From Pseudoxanthomonas daejeonensis (GTDB taxonomy: Bacteria; Pseudomonadota; Gammaproteobacteria; Xanthomonadales; Xanthomonadaceae): a DNA stretch of 64,000 nucleotides. Location: the NCBI RefSeq assembly GCF_010093205.1, contig NZ_PDWN01000010.1, positions 62,001 to 126,000 on the forward strand. The letters run 5' to 3'. Position numbers and translations under genes: made by a program. A model generated the notes under the pieces. It had not been told where the DNA came from. It saw only the letters and a list, made by a program, of their open reading frames with translations, and made no database searches. Positions 10,094-18,709 of this stretch are shown piece after piece. How positions within the stretch are numbered: position 1 is the first letter of the stretch; the number at the start of each line of letters is the position of its first letter.

Positions 10094-13063
10094 TCAGAAC
10101 GTCAGGCGGATGGTCGCCGCGTAACGGCGGTCGTTGACGTACCAGGAGGTGGTGCGGCTGCCCGCATCGTTCTGGTCCATGATCGTGCGCTGCTCGGCGT
10201 TGTTGAGGTTGTTCATCTCCAGGCCGATCTGCACGTTGTCGCTGACCCGGTAGAAGACCGAGCCGTCGAGCTGGCCGTAGTCGTCGCTGTACACCGGCAG
10301 CTTCCAGACGATGTTGTTGTTGTTGCCGTTGTAGCCGTTCGGCCCGACCGACAGCAGGTACTTGCTGCGCCAGTTGTAGGCGAGCCGGACCTGCCACGGG
10401 CCCTTCTCGTAGAACGCGGCGACGTTGAACGCGTTCTTCGACAGGCCATCGGCCGGCAGGTCGTCGAAGGTGGAGCCGTCGGTATCGACCGGCTGCACGT
10501 CGATGTTGTTCGGCACCTCGGTGGCACTGTCGATGTAGGTGTAGTTGGCCGACATGCCGAAGCCGTCGAAGGGGGCCGGCAGGAAGTCGAAGAACTGGTT
10601 CCACCCCAGTTCCGCACCGCGGATGCTCGCCGTGCCCACGTTCACCGGACGGCTGATCAGGTAGTCGTACGTGTTGCCGTCCGCACCCGGGAACGGAACC
10701 TCCTGCGTCTGGCGGCGGAAGTAGTCCTTGATGTCCTTGTAGAACAGGTTCACCCAGGCCATGCCACCGTGGTCAGGATCGAAGTACCACTCCGCGGACA
10801 GGTCGAACTGGTTGGCCTTCATCGGCTCCAGGTACGGGTTGTCGTAGGAGCTGCCGGTCAGGTCGAGGCACTCGACCGAGACCACTGGCACGTCCGGACA
10901 GGCATTGCCCGCGTCATCGAAGTCGCGGCGGCTGACATTGAGGATCTGGTAAGCCTGCATGTCGCTGAAGTTCGGACGCGCGATGGCCTTGGACGCGGCG
11001 AAACGGAAGATCACGTTCTCGATCGCTTCCCAGCGCATGTTCAGGCTGGGCAGCACGTCGGTGTAGGAGTTCTCGGCGGAGACCGGCTCGGACTCGCCAC
11101 TTCCCAGGAACGGCGCGTAAGCCTGGTTCGGAAAGACCACGTAGCCCTTGGCCGAGTTCTCGGTACGCACCACGCGCACGCCGACGTTGCCGTCGAACGC
11201 CGCGTCGTCCAGGCCGAAGTTGAGCATCAGGTAGGCGCTGTTGGTGGACTCTTCCTGCACGTTGGTGTGCTGCGGCCCCGGAAGCGCCGGGCTGTACGGC
11301 GTGAACCCACCGGGATTGATGTAGTACTCCTCGGCGGCCTCGTGGATGGCCTGGTAGCTGCCCGGATAGCCGAGCGCGGTGGCCAGGATCGGCGCGTAGA
11401 ACCCGCCCGGCGTGTTGGCGTCACCGCGGTAGAAGTTCTTGAACTCGTTGAAGTGGGTCAGGCTGGAATTGACCTGGCTGTTCAGGTCCAGACCAGGCAG
11501 CGGCACGCCACCGGGCAACTGCCACCACTGCATCCAGGGCTGGATCGCCGCCGCCCAGTTGTAGCCGGTGTCGATGCTGGTCGCATCGCGCCGGGTCGTG
11601 CGCACGCCGCCCCTGATCGCACGGAAGAAGCCGCTGTCGAAGCTGTACTTGATATCCGCGCGCCAGGCTACCTGCTCGGCTTCGTTGTCGTCCTGGTGGT
11701 CCATCGTGAACCCCCAGTAGTAGTTGTCGGGGTTCGACGTGAATTGCTGGTCCACGCCGATGGACGGCAAGCCGTTCGTCAGGTCGACGTCGATGTACGG
11801 CATCAGCAGGCCCAGGGCCACCGTGGAGTCCAGGCTCTTGGTGTCGGCCTTGATGTACTGGAGGTCGGTCGAGAGCTCCACCTTGTCGTTGACCGTCCAC
11901 GTCAGGCCGGCCGAGAAGTCGGTGGTCTTGGAGTCGCGGTTGGACGCGCGGATGTCCGTGCCCATCGGCACGCCACCGGGCTGGATGACGCGCCCGGAGC
12001 GGAACACGTTGCCATCCAGCTCGTACGGCTGGGTGGTGTCGATCCTGACCTGGGTCGGGTCGTTGTCGACGAAGATCGCGTCTTCGTTCCAGAGTTCGTT
12101 GTACGTGCTCTGGAACGCGGTGGCGACGACCTCGACGTCGTCGTTGGGCCGCCACTGCATGCCCAGGTACGCGCCCGAGCGCCTGCGGTCGTAGTTCAGC
12201 GTGCGCCAGTCGGCGCCACGCGGCACCCACGCTTCGTCGTTCACGCCGTCGCCGGTGATGTCGGCGTTGCTGTTGTTGAAGAACGGGCGCACGAACATGC
12301 CGTCCGTGCGGGTCGCCAGGTCCGACCGGGCCACGTCGACCAGGATGCCGAAGTCGCCCGCACCGGTGTTCCAGCGATTGCTGTACAGGACCGAAGCCGA
12401 GGGGCTGGTCTTGTCGGCGAAGTCGCCGTTGTTGACGCTGAAGCTGGCCGCCAGCTTCTCGCCCTCGAAATCGAACGGCAGGCGGGTACGCAGGTTCACG
12501 GTGCCGCCCAGGCCACCTTCGATCATCTCGGCGGTCTGGTTCTTGTACACGTCGACGCCGGCCATCAGCTCCGACGGTACGTCCTGGAAGCTCAAGCCGC
12601 GGCCGCCCGACGCGGAGAAGCTGTCGCGGCCGTTGAGCTCGGAACGGACCTGGGTCAGGCCGCGGACCTGCACGCCGTTGCCTTCGGCCGAGAAGTGCTC
12701 CGGGTCGCCCACCGCCAGGAAGCGGTCGATGGTCACGCCGGGGATGCGCGACAGGGTTTCGGTGACGCTGCGGTCGGGCAGCGCGCCGATATCCTGCGAG
12801 GTCACCGAGTCGACGAAGGTGTCGGCATCGCGCTTGATGTCCTGCGCGCGCATCACGCTCGCGCGGATGCCCTGGACCTGCACGGCGTCCAGTTCGGTCG
12901 TTTCGGTTTCGGTTTCGGTGGCGGCGCTGTCGGCCGCGCTCTGTTCCTGGGCGTGGAGCACGCCGACCGGCAGGGCCAGGGCGATGCCCAGGGCCAGGGC
13001 CGAACGGACCAGATGGACAGGCAGGCGCGACACGGCGCCGCCGCGGTGCGGATGTTTCGGCAT
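10094..13063 (-). CDS. TonB-dependent receptor, xyloglucan-oligosaccharide uptake candidate
   Basis: Outer-membrane beta-barrel receptor of 989 aa, probably importing xyloglucan oligosaccharides with TonB/ExbBD energy. The start is MPKHPHRGG, preceded by GGGAGG; the signal peptide ends near VLHAQEQ. The plug shows GIRASVMRAQDIKRDA, IGALPDRSVTETLSRIPGV and GGLGGTVNLRT, features of the large Xanthomonas/Caulobacter receptor group. The C-terminus ends in the aromatic residue of YAATIRLTF. The substrate is inferred only from the downstream GH74, CE20, GH35, GH31 and GH95 genes. It is a tandem paralogue of the receptor just upstream, sharing nearly the same plug motifs but with different extracellular loops. 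Confidence 0.9.
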   Translation of the reverse strand: MPKHPHRGGAVSRLPVHLVRSALALGIALALPVGVLHAQEQSAADSAATETETETTELDAVQVQGIRASVMRAQDIKRDADTFVDSVTSQDIGALPDRSVTETLSRIPGVTIDRFLAVGDPEHFSAEGNGVQVRGLTQVRSELNGRDSFSASGGRGLSFQDVPSELMAGVDVYKNQTAEMIEGGLGGTVNLRTRLPFDFEGEKLAASFSVNNGDFADKTSPSASVLYSNRWNTGAGDFGILVDVARSDLATRTDGMFVRPFFNNSNADITGDGVNDEAWVPRGADWRTLNYDRRRSGAYLGMQWRPNDDVEVVATAFQSTYNELWNEDAIFVDNDPTQVRIDTTQPYELDGNVFRSGRVIQPGGVPMGTDIRASNRDSKTTDFSAGLTWTVNDKVELSTDLQYIKADTKSLDSTVALGLLMPYIDVDLTNGLPSIGVDQQFTSNPDNYYWGFTMDHQDDNEAEQVAWRADIKYSFDSGFFRAIRGGVRTTRRDATSIDTGYNWAAAIQPWMQWWQLPGGVPLPGLDLNSQVNSSLTHFNEFKNFYRGDANTPGGFYAPILATALGYPGSYQAIHEAAEEYYINPGGFTPYSPALPGPQHTNVQEESTNSAYLMLNFGLDDAAFDGNVGVRVVRTENSAKGYVVFPNQAYAPFLGSGESEPVSAENSYTDVLPSLNMRWEAIENVIFRFAASKAIARPNFSDMQAYQILNVSRRDFDDAGNACPDVPVVSVECLDLTGSSYDNPYLEPMKANQFDLSAEWYFDPDHGGMAWVNLFYKDIKDYFRRQTQEVPFPGADGNTYDYLISRPVNVGTASIRGAELGWNQFFDFLPAPFDGFGMSANYTYIDSATEVPNNIDVQPVDTDGSTFDDLPADGLSKNAFNVAAFYEKGPWQVRLAYNWRSKYLLSVGPNGYNGNNNNIVWKLPVYSDDYGQLDGSVFYRVSDNVQIGLEMNNLNNAEQRTIMDQNDAGSRTTSWYVNDRRYAATIRLTF

Positions 13064-13385
13064 CACTGTTCCCTCCCAGGACACTGATTCGAATCTTCGA
13101 GTTGTGAACCGGCCGGAGCCGGCAGTCCGGGGCGACCAGCGCTGTCATTCCGTGGATTGCGCCGGGAATGCCTGCAGGCTTGTGCCCCGGCGGCCACCTT
13201 AGGCGCGCCGCGTCACGGATTGCCAATGAAGAATTCGGGGCAATCTATACCGTGGAGGAATATGTCAACCGGGGTACATGTCCAGCCTCGACTAGGAGGT
13301 CATACCTCGCAGGTGGATGCGACCGGCGGAAAAAAGAAGGGCCCGCGCCTCCCGGCGCGGGCCCTGTCCGGCACCTGCTGGCGCC
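13064..13385. other. Intergenic region between the two TonB receptor genes
   Basis: A 322-bp stretch without a gene. It holds the terminator of the upstream receptor at its right end and the ribosome-binding site of the next receptor at its left end. The middle is noticeably AT-richer (about 13220-13300) and is the likely promoter region for the second receptor and the enzyme genes. No copy of the TGGTAGCGCTACCA operator occurs here. Confidence 0.6.
13329..13365 (-). terminator. Rho-independent terminator after TonB receptor
   Basis: A 12-bp stem (AGGGCCCGCGCC with its complement, loop TCCC) is followed on the minus strand by a T-rich run. It lies 20 bp past the receptor stop, so the first receptor can be a separate transcript or one with partial read-through into the next genes. 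Confidence 0.85.
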
Positions 13386-16300
13386 TTACCAGCTTGCGCG
13401 CAGCACCGCCGAGTAGCGGCGATCGTTCTCGAACCAGGAGCGTGTGTAAAGCGTGTCGTCGACGTAACCGTCACGCAGGTACTTGCGCGGCCCGATCAGC
13501 AGCTTGGTGATGCTGTTGGTCAGGTTGTTCACCTGCAGGCCGACCTGGAAGTTCTTGTTGATGTTGTAGAAGAACGAGCCGTCCAGCTGCCCGTAGTCGT
13601 CGTTCCAGGTCGGCAGGAAGGTAATCGCATCGCTGCTGGTCAACAGGTACTTCGAACGCCAGTTGTAGGCCAGTCGCGCCGATACCCGGCCCTGCTCGTA
13701 GATGCCGATGAGGTTGTACGAGTGCTCGGACAGGCCTTCCAGCGGCAGCTCGACCGTACCTGCGCGCGCGGCGCTTCCATTGGGCACGCCGACGGCGGCA
13801 TTGGTGCCGCCGCTGCTGTCCACGAAGGTGTAATTGGCCTGGACGCCGATGCCCGGGAGGAAGTTGAAGAACTGCGAATAGCCCACTTCGAAGCCGCGGA
13901 TCTTGCCTTCGTCCAGGTTGTGGGGACGGGTGACCAGGTACTCGTCGCCGAAGATGACCTCGGTGGTCGCCTGGTTGGCGAAGTAGTCCTTCACATCCTT
14001 GTAGAAGAACGTGGCGTACAGGCTGTTGGCCGGGCCGAAGTACCATTCCAGCGCGGTGTCGAACTGGGTGGCCCGCATCGGCCTCAGTTCCGGGTTTCCG
14101 CCGTTGCCGGTGAAGGACAGGTCGGCCGGACCGCACAGCTCGGTACGCAGGCCGTCATCGAGGGCCTGCTGGCACGCCGAGGCGCTGGCCGACAACGGCA
14201 GCCATGCCTGCATCAGGCGAAACTCCGGCCGGGCGACCGCCTTGGACGCGGCGAAGCGCCACTGCAGGCCATGGTCGAAGCGCATGCGCAGGTTCAGGCT
14301 CGGCAGTACGTCGGTGTACGAGCTGCTGGTGTCGGAGGTGAATGACTGGCCGGCGTACTTGTCCAGCACTTCCTGGGTCACCACGTCGGCCCAGCTCGAC
14401 ATGTCGGGCATGAGCCCGCCGCCGACGGTATTGACACTGGTCTTGACCACGCGCACGCCGATGTTGCCGTCCAGCGGATTCGAAAGCGCATCGTTGCCGA
14501 AGTACAGCACGCCGTAGCCGGCCTGGGTCCGCTCGTCCTGCGTGTTGGTGCTCTCCGGGCCGAAACCGATCGGGGTCCACCTCGCGCCGGGCAGCTGGCC
14601 CAGGGTTCCGGCGACGGTGGCGATATCGACCATGCTGTCCTTCGGCGACCAGAAGCTGGTCGGTACCTTGGCCCTGCCGCCGAAGAAGTCCTTCATCGTG
14701 TACAGCGTCGACTCGCTGGAATAGAACTGGTCCAGCCAGGCCACGTTGGCGCGGGTCGGATCGGCGGGCGTTCCGGTCAGCTTGTTCCAGTCGTCGCTGA
14801 TGACGCCCCAGTTCCAGCCGGTGAACTGGTTGTCGTAGCCGCGGTCCGCTACGCGCGCACCGAAGCGCACGAACTGCAGCCAGTCGCTGTCCTGGAAGGT
14901 GTATTCCAGGTCGACGCGGCCGGCGCGCTCGATGCCTTCGCTTTCGCCGAGGTGGTCCATGGCCGATCGCCAGAAGTAGTTGCTCTGGTCGGTGACGGTG
15001 GCCGGGTTGCCGACGGATATCTCCGGGTACTTGCCGCTCAGGTCCAGGGTCATGTCCTGCAGCAGGGTCGAGGCATGCAACGAGAAATCGACGTTGCTGC
15101 TCTCGGCCTTCACGTACTGGAAGTCGCCGCGGACGATCAGGTTGTCGGTGATGAAGTGCTGGAAGCCGGTCGACCAGTCGGTGGTCTTCGAAGTCTGCTC
15201 GTTGAAGCGGTTGCCGCTGATGTACTGGATGCCGGAGTTGCCCTGGTAGACGCCGGGGTTGCCGTTGTCCAGGTCGCTGGGCTGGCCCAGCCAGCCGCCC
15301 TGGCGCACGGTGCCGCTGACGAAGCGCCCGTTCTTGTCGTAGACGAACTGGGTGCCGACTGCCGGGATCAGGTTGTTGCTCATGTCGGCCAGGCCGTCGG
15401 CGTAGATCGGGTTGAAGTGGGCCGGATCGCCGTTCCAGTTGGGCTGGTTCTTCTGCGAGGCACCGCCGAACTCCATGAAATGCTCGCGCCAGCTCATGTC
15501 GTACTGCGAGGTGATGAACTGGGTATAGACCTCGGTGTTGTCGTTCGGCTTCCACTGCAGGGCGAACGCACCGCCCTGGCGCTTACGCTCGAAGTCGGTC
15601 CGCCGCCAGTTCGCGCCACCTGGCACGAACACCTGGTCCAGATCCGTGCCAGCCAGCAATGCGTCGCGCTGGGATTCGGAGGACTGCCACGAGCCCTGGT
15701 CCCAGTCGTAGACCCAGTCGGTGTCCGAACCTTCGGTCTGCTCGGCCGGCTTACGGCCGCGGCGGTCGAACGGCATGATCTGGACGCCGTCCGAACGGGT
15801 CGCCAGCTCGGAATAGAAAACATTGGCCAGTGCACCGACCTCGCCGACGCCGGTTTGCCAGCGGTCGCTGAAGAGGAACGAGGCCGACGGCCTGGCATCC
15901 TTCGCCTTGTCGCCGTAGTTGTAATCGATGCTGCCGGCGATCTTGCGGCCCGGCTCGTCGAAGGGCTTGCGCGTGCGCAGGTTGACCGTGCCGCCCAGGC
16001 CGCCTTCGATGATTTCGGCCGACGGGTTCTTGTAGACGTCTACGCCGGCCATCAGTTCGGCCGAAACTTCCTCGAAGCTGATGCCGCGGCCACCGGCGGC
16101 GCTGAAGATGTCGCGCCCGTTCAGTTCGCCACGCACGAAGGTCAGGCCGCGGATCATCACGCCGCTGCCTTCCGCGGAAAAGTGGTCGGTATCGTCACGT
16201 GCAGCGAAGCCGGTAACGGTCACGCCACTGACGCGCTTGAGGGTCTCGGTGACCGAGCGGTCCGGCAGCGCGCCGATGTCCTCGGCGGTGACCGAGTCGA

Positions 16301-16559
16301 TGATCTGCGCGGCGTCCCGCTTGATGTCCTGGGCGCGCATCACGGAGCCGCGGATGCCCTTCACTTCCACGGTCTGGAGCTCGGTGGCCCGGGCCTCCGG
16401 CTTCTCCGCCTCGCCGGAGGACGGGTCCGTCTCCTGAGCTTGCAGCGCGCCGGCGGACAGCGCCATGGCGACGCCCAGCGCGAGAGCGGAATGGTGTATG
16501 CGGCTTGTCAGACGCGGAGCAGCGCCGCGCCGGACGGCGCGGATCGGATGATGGGTCAT
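13386..16559 (-). CDS. TonB-dependent receptor, first gene of the xyloglucan locus
   Basis: Outer-membrane receptor of 1057 aa, predicted to take up oligosaccharides. MTHHPIRAVRRGAAPRL opens a signal peptide ending near LQAQETD, with GGGAGG upstream of the start. The plug motifs (GIRGSVMRAQDIKRDA, IGALPDRSVTETLKRVSGV, GGLGGTVNLRT) match its tandem neighbour. The barrel ends in the typical aromatic residue (SAVLRASW). It is the first gene of the minus-strand locus and has a LacI-type operator palindrome 77 bp upstream, so it is probably derepressed by a sugar signal. Two receptors may serve oligosaccharides differing in galactose or fucose decoration; that is inference. Confidence 0.9.
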   Translation of the reverse strand: MTHHPIRAVRRGAAPRLTSRIHHSALALGVAMALSAGALQAQETDPSSGEAEKPEARATELQTVEVKGIRGSVMRAQDIKRDAAQIIDSVTAEDIGALPDRSVTETLKRVSGVTVTGFAARDDTDHFSAEGSGVMIRGLTFVRGELNGRDIFSAAGGRGISFEEVSAELMAGVDVYKNPSAEIIEGGLGGTVNLRTRKPFDEPGRKIAGSIDYNYGDKAKDARPSASFLFSDRWQTGVGEVGALANVFYSELATRSDGVQIMPFDRRGRKPAEQTEGSDTDWVYDWDQGSWQSSESQRDALLAGTDLDQVFVPGGANWRRTDFERKRQGGAFALQWKPNDNTEVYTQFITSQYDMSWREHFMEFGGASQKNQPNWNGDPAHFNPIYADGLADMSNNLIPAVGTQFVYDKNGRFVSGTVRQGGWLGQPSDLDNGNPGVYQGNSGIQYISGNRFNEQTSKTTDWSTGFQHFITDNLIVRGDFQYVKAESSNVDFSLHASTLLQDMTLDLSGKYPEISVGNPATVTDQSNYFWRSAMDHLGESEGIERAGRVDLEYTFQDSDWLQFVRFGARVADRGYDNQFTGWNWGVISDDWNKLTGTPADPTRANVAWLDQFYSSESTLYTMKDFFGGRAKVPTSFWSPKDSMVDIATVAGTLGQLPGARWTPIGFGPESTNTQDERTQAGYGVLYFGNDALSNPLDGNIGVRVVKTSVNTVGGGLMPDMSSWADVVTQEVLDKYAGQSFTSDTSSSYTDVLPSLNLRMRFDHGLQWRFAASKAVARPEFRLMQAWLPLSASASACQQALDDGLRTELCGPADLSFTGNGGNPELRPMRATQFDTALEWYFGPANSLYATFFYKDVKDYFANQATTEVIFGDEYLVTRPHNLDEGKIRGFEVGYSQFFNFLPGIGVQANYTFVDSSGGTNAAVGVPNGSAARAGTVELPLEGLSEHSYNLIGIYEQGRVSARLAYNWRSKYLLTSSDAITFLPTWNDDYGQLDGSFFYNINKNFQVGLQVNNLTNSITKLLIGPRKYLRDGYVDDTLYTRSWFENDRRYSAVLRASW

Positions 16560-16635
16560 GGACAGTTCCCTCCCCAGGAGACTGGTAATTGCGGAAGACC
16601 GGCTGGTCAGTGGACCGGCGACCCCTCGTCGCCAG

Positions 16636-16649
16636 TGGTAGCGCTACCA
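16636..16649. promoter_or_regulatory. LacI-family operator-like palindrome TGGTAGCGCTACCA
   Basis: A perfect 14-bp palindrome with the central CG step typical of LacI-family operators. It closely resembles the xyl-box described for Xanthomonas carbohydrate-utilisation loci. It lies 77 bp upstream of the first TonB receptor start codon, a position suited to promoter repression. No LacI-type regulator is encoded in the window, so the cognate protein would be encoded elsewhere. Confidence 0.7.
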
Positions 16650-16732
16650 CGCGAACATCAAAAAAAATCGGTACTCGCCCTGGTCACGCTCCCCGACCTC
16701 ACGCTAGTGCGGTGGACAACGCGGCACCAATG

Positions 16733-16765
16733 AAAAAAACGGATAGGGGAAGGATCTCCTATCCG
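16733..16765 (-). terminator. Terminator of the LysR-type regulator gene
   Basis: Stem CGGATAGG/CCTATCCG followed on the minus strand by seven T residues. The regulator stop codon lies inside the stem. It separates regulator transcription from the receptor promoter region. Confidence 0.75.
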
Positions 16766-17757
16766 GTAATCGACATATCCGGAAGGGGGGCCGGAGATAC
16801 CTCGCTGAGGCCGTAGAGCCGCTGCGCGGTCGCCCGCAACGCCTCCAGGACCCGTTCGGCCGCCGGCGACAGCAGGTGGCCCCGGCGGCGGATGATGCCG
16901 AACGACTCCATGCCCACCCCCAGGTCCAGCGGCAGGACCGAAAGCTGGCGCGCCTGCACGTACGGGGCGACCGCCTCCACCGGCAGCGCTGTCACCAGGT
17001 CGCTGACCCTCAGCAGGTTGATCATCACCGACAGCGAGGAGGTCTCGATCGTGTTGCGGGGGCCAAGCAGGCCGCGCTCGAGGAACATGGTCTCCAGCCG
17101 CGCCCGCAGCACGCTGTCGGGGGGCGGCAGGATCCAGCCGTAAGGCGCCAGTTCCTCGTGCCTGACCTGGGCGCGGCCGTCCAGCGGATGGCCGGTACGC
17201 ACCACCGCCGAATGCGGTTCGTCGGACAGGGACTCGAACACCAGGTCCGCCCCGCCCTCCGGATCCATGATCCGGCCGATCACCAGGTCGAGCTGGCCAT
17301 CCAGCAGCTTGGTGACCAGCGGCCGGCTGTAGTCCATCTCGATCCGGACCAGGATGTCCGGGTACTCGCGCTTGACCGCGGCCACCGCCTGCGGGACCAG
17401 GTTAGTGCCCGGATTGACCACGGTGCCGATCGAGGCCTGGCCCATGCGGCCGTCGCGCAGCGCCGCGATCTCCTCCTGGGCGCGGCCGATCTCCAGCAGC
17501 GCGGTGCGCGCGCGGCGGATCAGCACCTGCCCGTACCAGGTCGGTTCGACGCCGCGGGCGTGGCGATCGAACAGCGGCACCCCGAGCAACCCTTCCATCT
17601 CGGCCAGCAGCTTGGAGGCCGCCGGTTGGGTCATGCGCGCGGCCTCGGCGGCGCGCAGCACCGAGCCCTGCTCCTCCAGGTGCATCAACAGCAGCAGATG
17701 CCGCGTTTTCAGCCGCGACGGGTTGAACCAGTGTGCGTTGGCAGTCGGCTTGCCCAT
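16759..17757 (-). CDS. LysR-family regulator of the galactonate operon (GbpR-like)
   Basis: A transcription regulator of 332 aa. A winged helix-turn-helix occupies about residues 15-75 (RHLLLLMHLEEQGSVLRAAE, MTQPAASKLLAEMEGLLG), followed by a LysR substrate-binding domain. It is divergent from dgoA, the usual arrangement for a LysR activator and its target operon. GbpR-type regulators of galactose and galactonate genes belong to this branch, so galactose or a breakdown intermediate is the likely effector; the ligand cannot be read from the sequence. A T-N11-A inverted repeat lies 17 bp upstream of its start and suggests autoregulation. It may also coordinate the adjacent xyloglucan genes, which is inference. 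Confidence 0.85.
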   Translation of the reverse strand: MGKPTANAHWFNPSRLKTRHLLLLMHLEEQGSVLRAAEAARMTQPAASKLLAEMEGLLGVPLFDRHARGVEPTWYGQVLIRRARTALLEIGRAQEEIAALRDGRMGQASIGTVVNPGTNLVPQAVAAVKREYPDILVRIEMDYSRPLVTKLLDGQLDLVIGRIMDPEGGADLVFESLSDEPHSAVVRTGHPLDGRAQVRHEELAPYGWILPPPDSVLRARLETMFLERGLLGPRNTIETSSLSVMINLLRVSDLVTALPVEAVAPYVQARQLSVLPLDLGVGMESFGIIRRRGHLLSPAAERVLEALRATAQRLYGLSEVSPAPLPDMSITG

Positions 17758-17773
17758 TTCCCCTCCCAGAGAA

Positions 17774-17792
17774 CTATTCAGGCCCGGAATAG
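17774..17792. promoter_or_regulatory. LysR-type T-N11-A inverted repeat
   Basis: CTATTC-N7-GAATAG, a 6-bp perfect inverted repeat containing TTC-N7-GAA (T-N11-A). It sits in the regulator-dgoA divergent region, 17 bp upstream of the LysR start codon, fitting an autoregulatory LysR site. The dgoA start is about 260 bp away. Confidence 0.55.
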
Positions 17793-17914
17793 ATTACGGC
17801 GAAAATTTCATTTGCCCAACATAACTGCTCAAGCGAGGCTGACGCCGCTCCACTGACCCGCGACACGCAGGCCCACCTGCAAGTCCGGGCGACCACCGGC
17901 CCGGGAGGAGGGCG

Positions 17915-18055
17915 ATGGCACGTTCCACTACACCGGCGGCGCGGATTGCCGCGCGCCTGGCGGGCGGCAGGACCGCCCCCGCTCCCTTGCGCATGCCGCA
18001 GGCCAGCATCGGTCGTGGCCGCGCCCTGCCGTCGCCATCACGAGGCACACGATGA
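17915..18055 (+). CDS. Possible leader peptide (46 aa) coupled to dgoA
   Basis: A small ORF starting MARSTTPAARIAARL with a strong ribosome site (GGGAGGAG) 4 bp before its ATG. Its TGA overlaps the ATG of dgoA as ATGA. dgoA itself has only a weak GAGG-like site, so the small ORF could feed ribosomes to it by coupling. The peptide is Arg/Ala-rich and matches no family I recognise. The region could instead be a plain 5' leader, or dgoA could start at its internal Met11. Confidence 0.35.
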   Translation: MARSTTPAARIAARLAGGRTAPAPLRMPQASIGRGRALPSPSRGTR

Positions 18056-18699
18056 ATGAGGTCCCCGCTACCGGGGGGCGCATGCCCCACGTCCCGTTCC
18101 GCCTGCCGCTGATCGCCATCCTGCGCGGCATCGGCCCGGGTGAAGCCGGCGCGCATGTCGGCGCGCTGGTCGAGGAAGGCTACGACGCGATCGAGATCCC
18201 GCTGAACTCACCGGACTGGGCGCAGAGCATCGGTGCGGTCGTGCGCGAGTACGGCGGCCGTGCCTGGATCGGCGGCGGCACCGTGTTGCGACCCACCGAG
18301 GTGGATACGCTGCAGCACCTGGGCGCGCGATTCGTGGTGACCCCCAACACCAATCCGGCGCTGATCAAGCATGCGGTCGCAGCCGGCATGCAGGTGGTAG
18401 CGGGTTTCGCCACCGCCAGCGAAGCGTTCGCCGCGGTCGATGCCGGAGCGCAGATGCTCAAGCTTTTTCCCGCTTCCACCTACGGCCCCGGCCACGTGCG
18501 CGCACTTCGCGCGGTACTGCCGGCGGTCCCCCTGTTCGTGGTCGGAGGCGTCACTCCGCTCACGCTGACCGATTTCCTCGCGTCCGGCAGCAATGGCGCA
18601 GGCATCGGCGGCGAACTCTACCGCCCCGGCCAGCCGGTCGAGCGCACCCGCACCAATGCCCGCGAATTCCGCCTGGTCCAGACCGGGTACCGTCGATGA
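18052..18699 (+). CDS. dgoA: 2-dehydro-3-deoxy-6-phosphogalactonate aldolase
   Basis: Cleaves 2-keto-3-deoxy-6-phosphogalactonate to pyruvate and glyceraldehyde 3-phosphate, the last step of the De Ley-Doudoroff pathway. The protein is 215 aa, a normal size for this class I aldolase. Visible signatures are LPLIAILRG at the start of the barrel, [16 protein letters not shown] and the Schiff-base lysine Lys137 in MLKLFPAS. The KDPG/KDPGal family is shared with Eda, but the galactonate neighbours fix the assignment. It is the first gene of a tight operon; dgoD begins 10 bp after its stop. It may be translationally coupled to an upstream small ORF. Confidence 0.92.
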   Translation: MNEVPATGGRMPHVPFRLPLIAILRGIGPGEAGAHVGALVEEGYDAIEIPLNSPDWAQSIGAVVREYGGRAWIGGGTVLRPTEVDTLQHLGARFVVTPNTNPALIKHAVAAGMQVVAGFATASEAFAAVDAGAQMLKLFPASTYGPGHVRALRAVLPAVPLFVVGGVTPLTLTDFLASGSNGAGIGGELYRPGQPVERTRTNAREFRLVQTGYRR

Positions 18700-18709
18700 A
18701 GACCTGTCC

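Noticed and set aside
13244-13268. TTGACA/TATAGA promoter for the second TonB receptor
   Set aside because: The two hexamers are only 13 bp apart, too close for a standard sigma-70 promoter.
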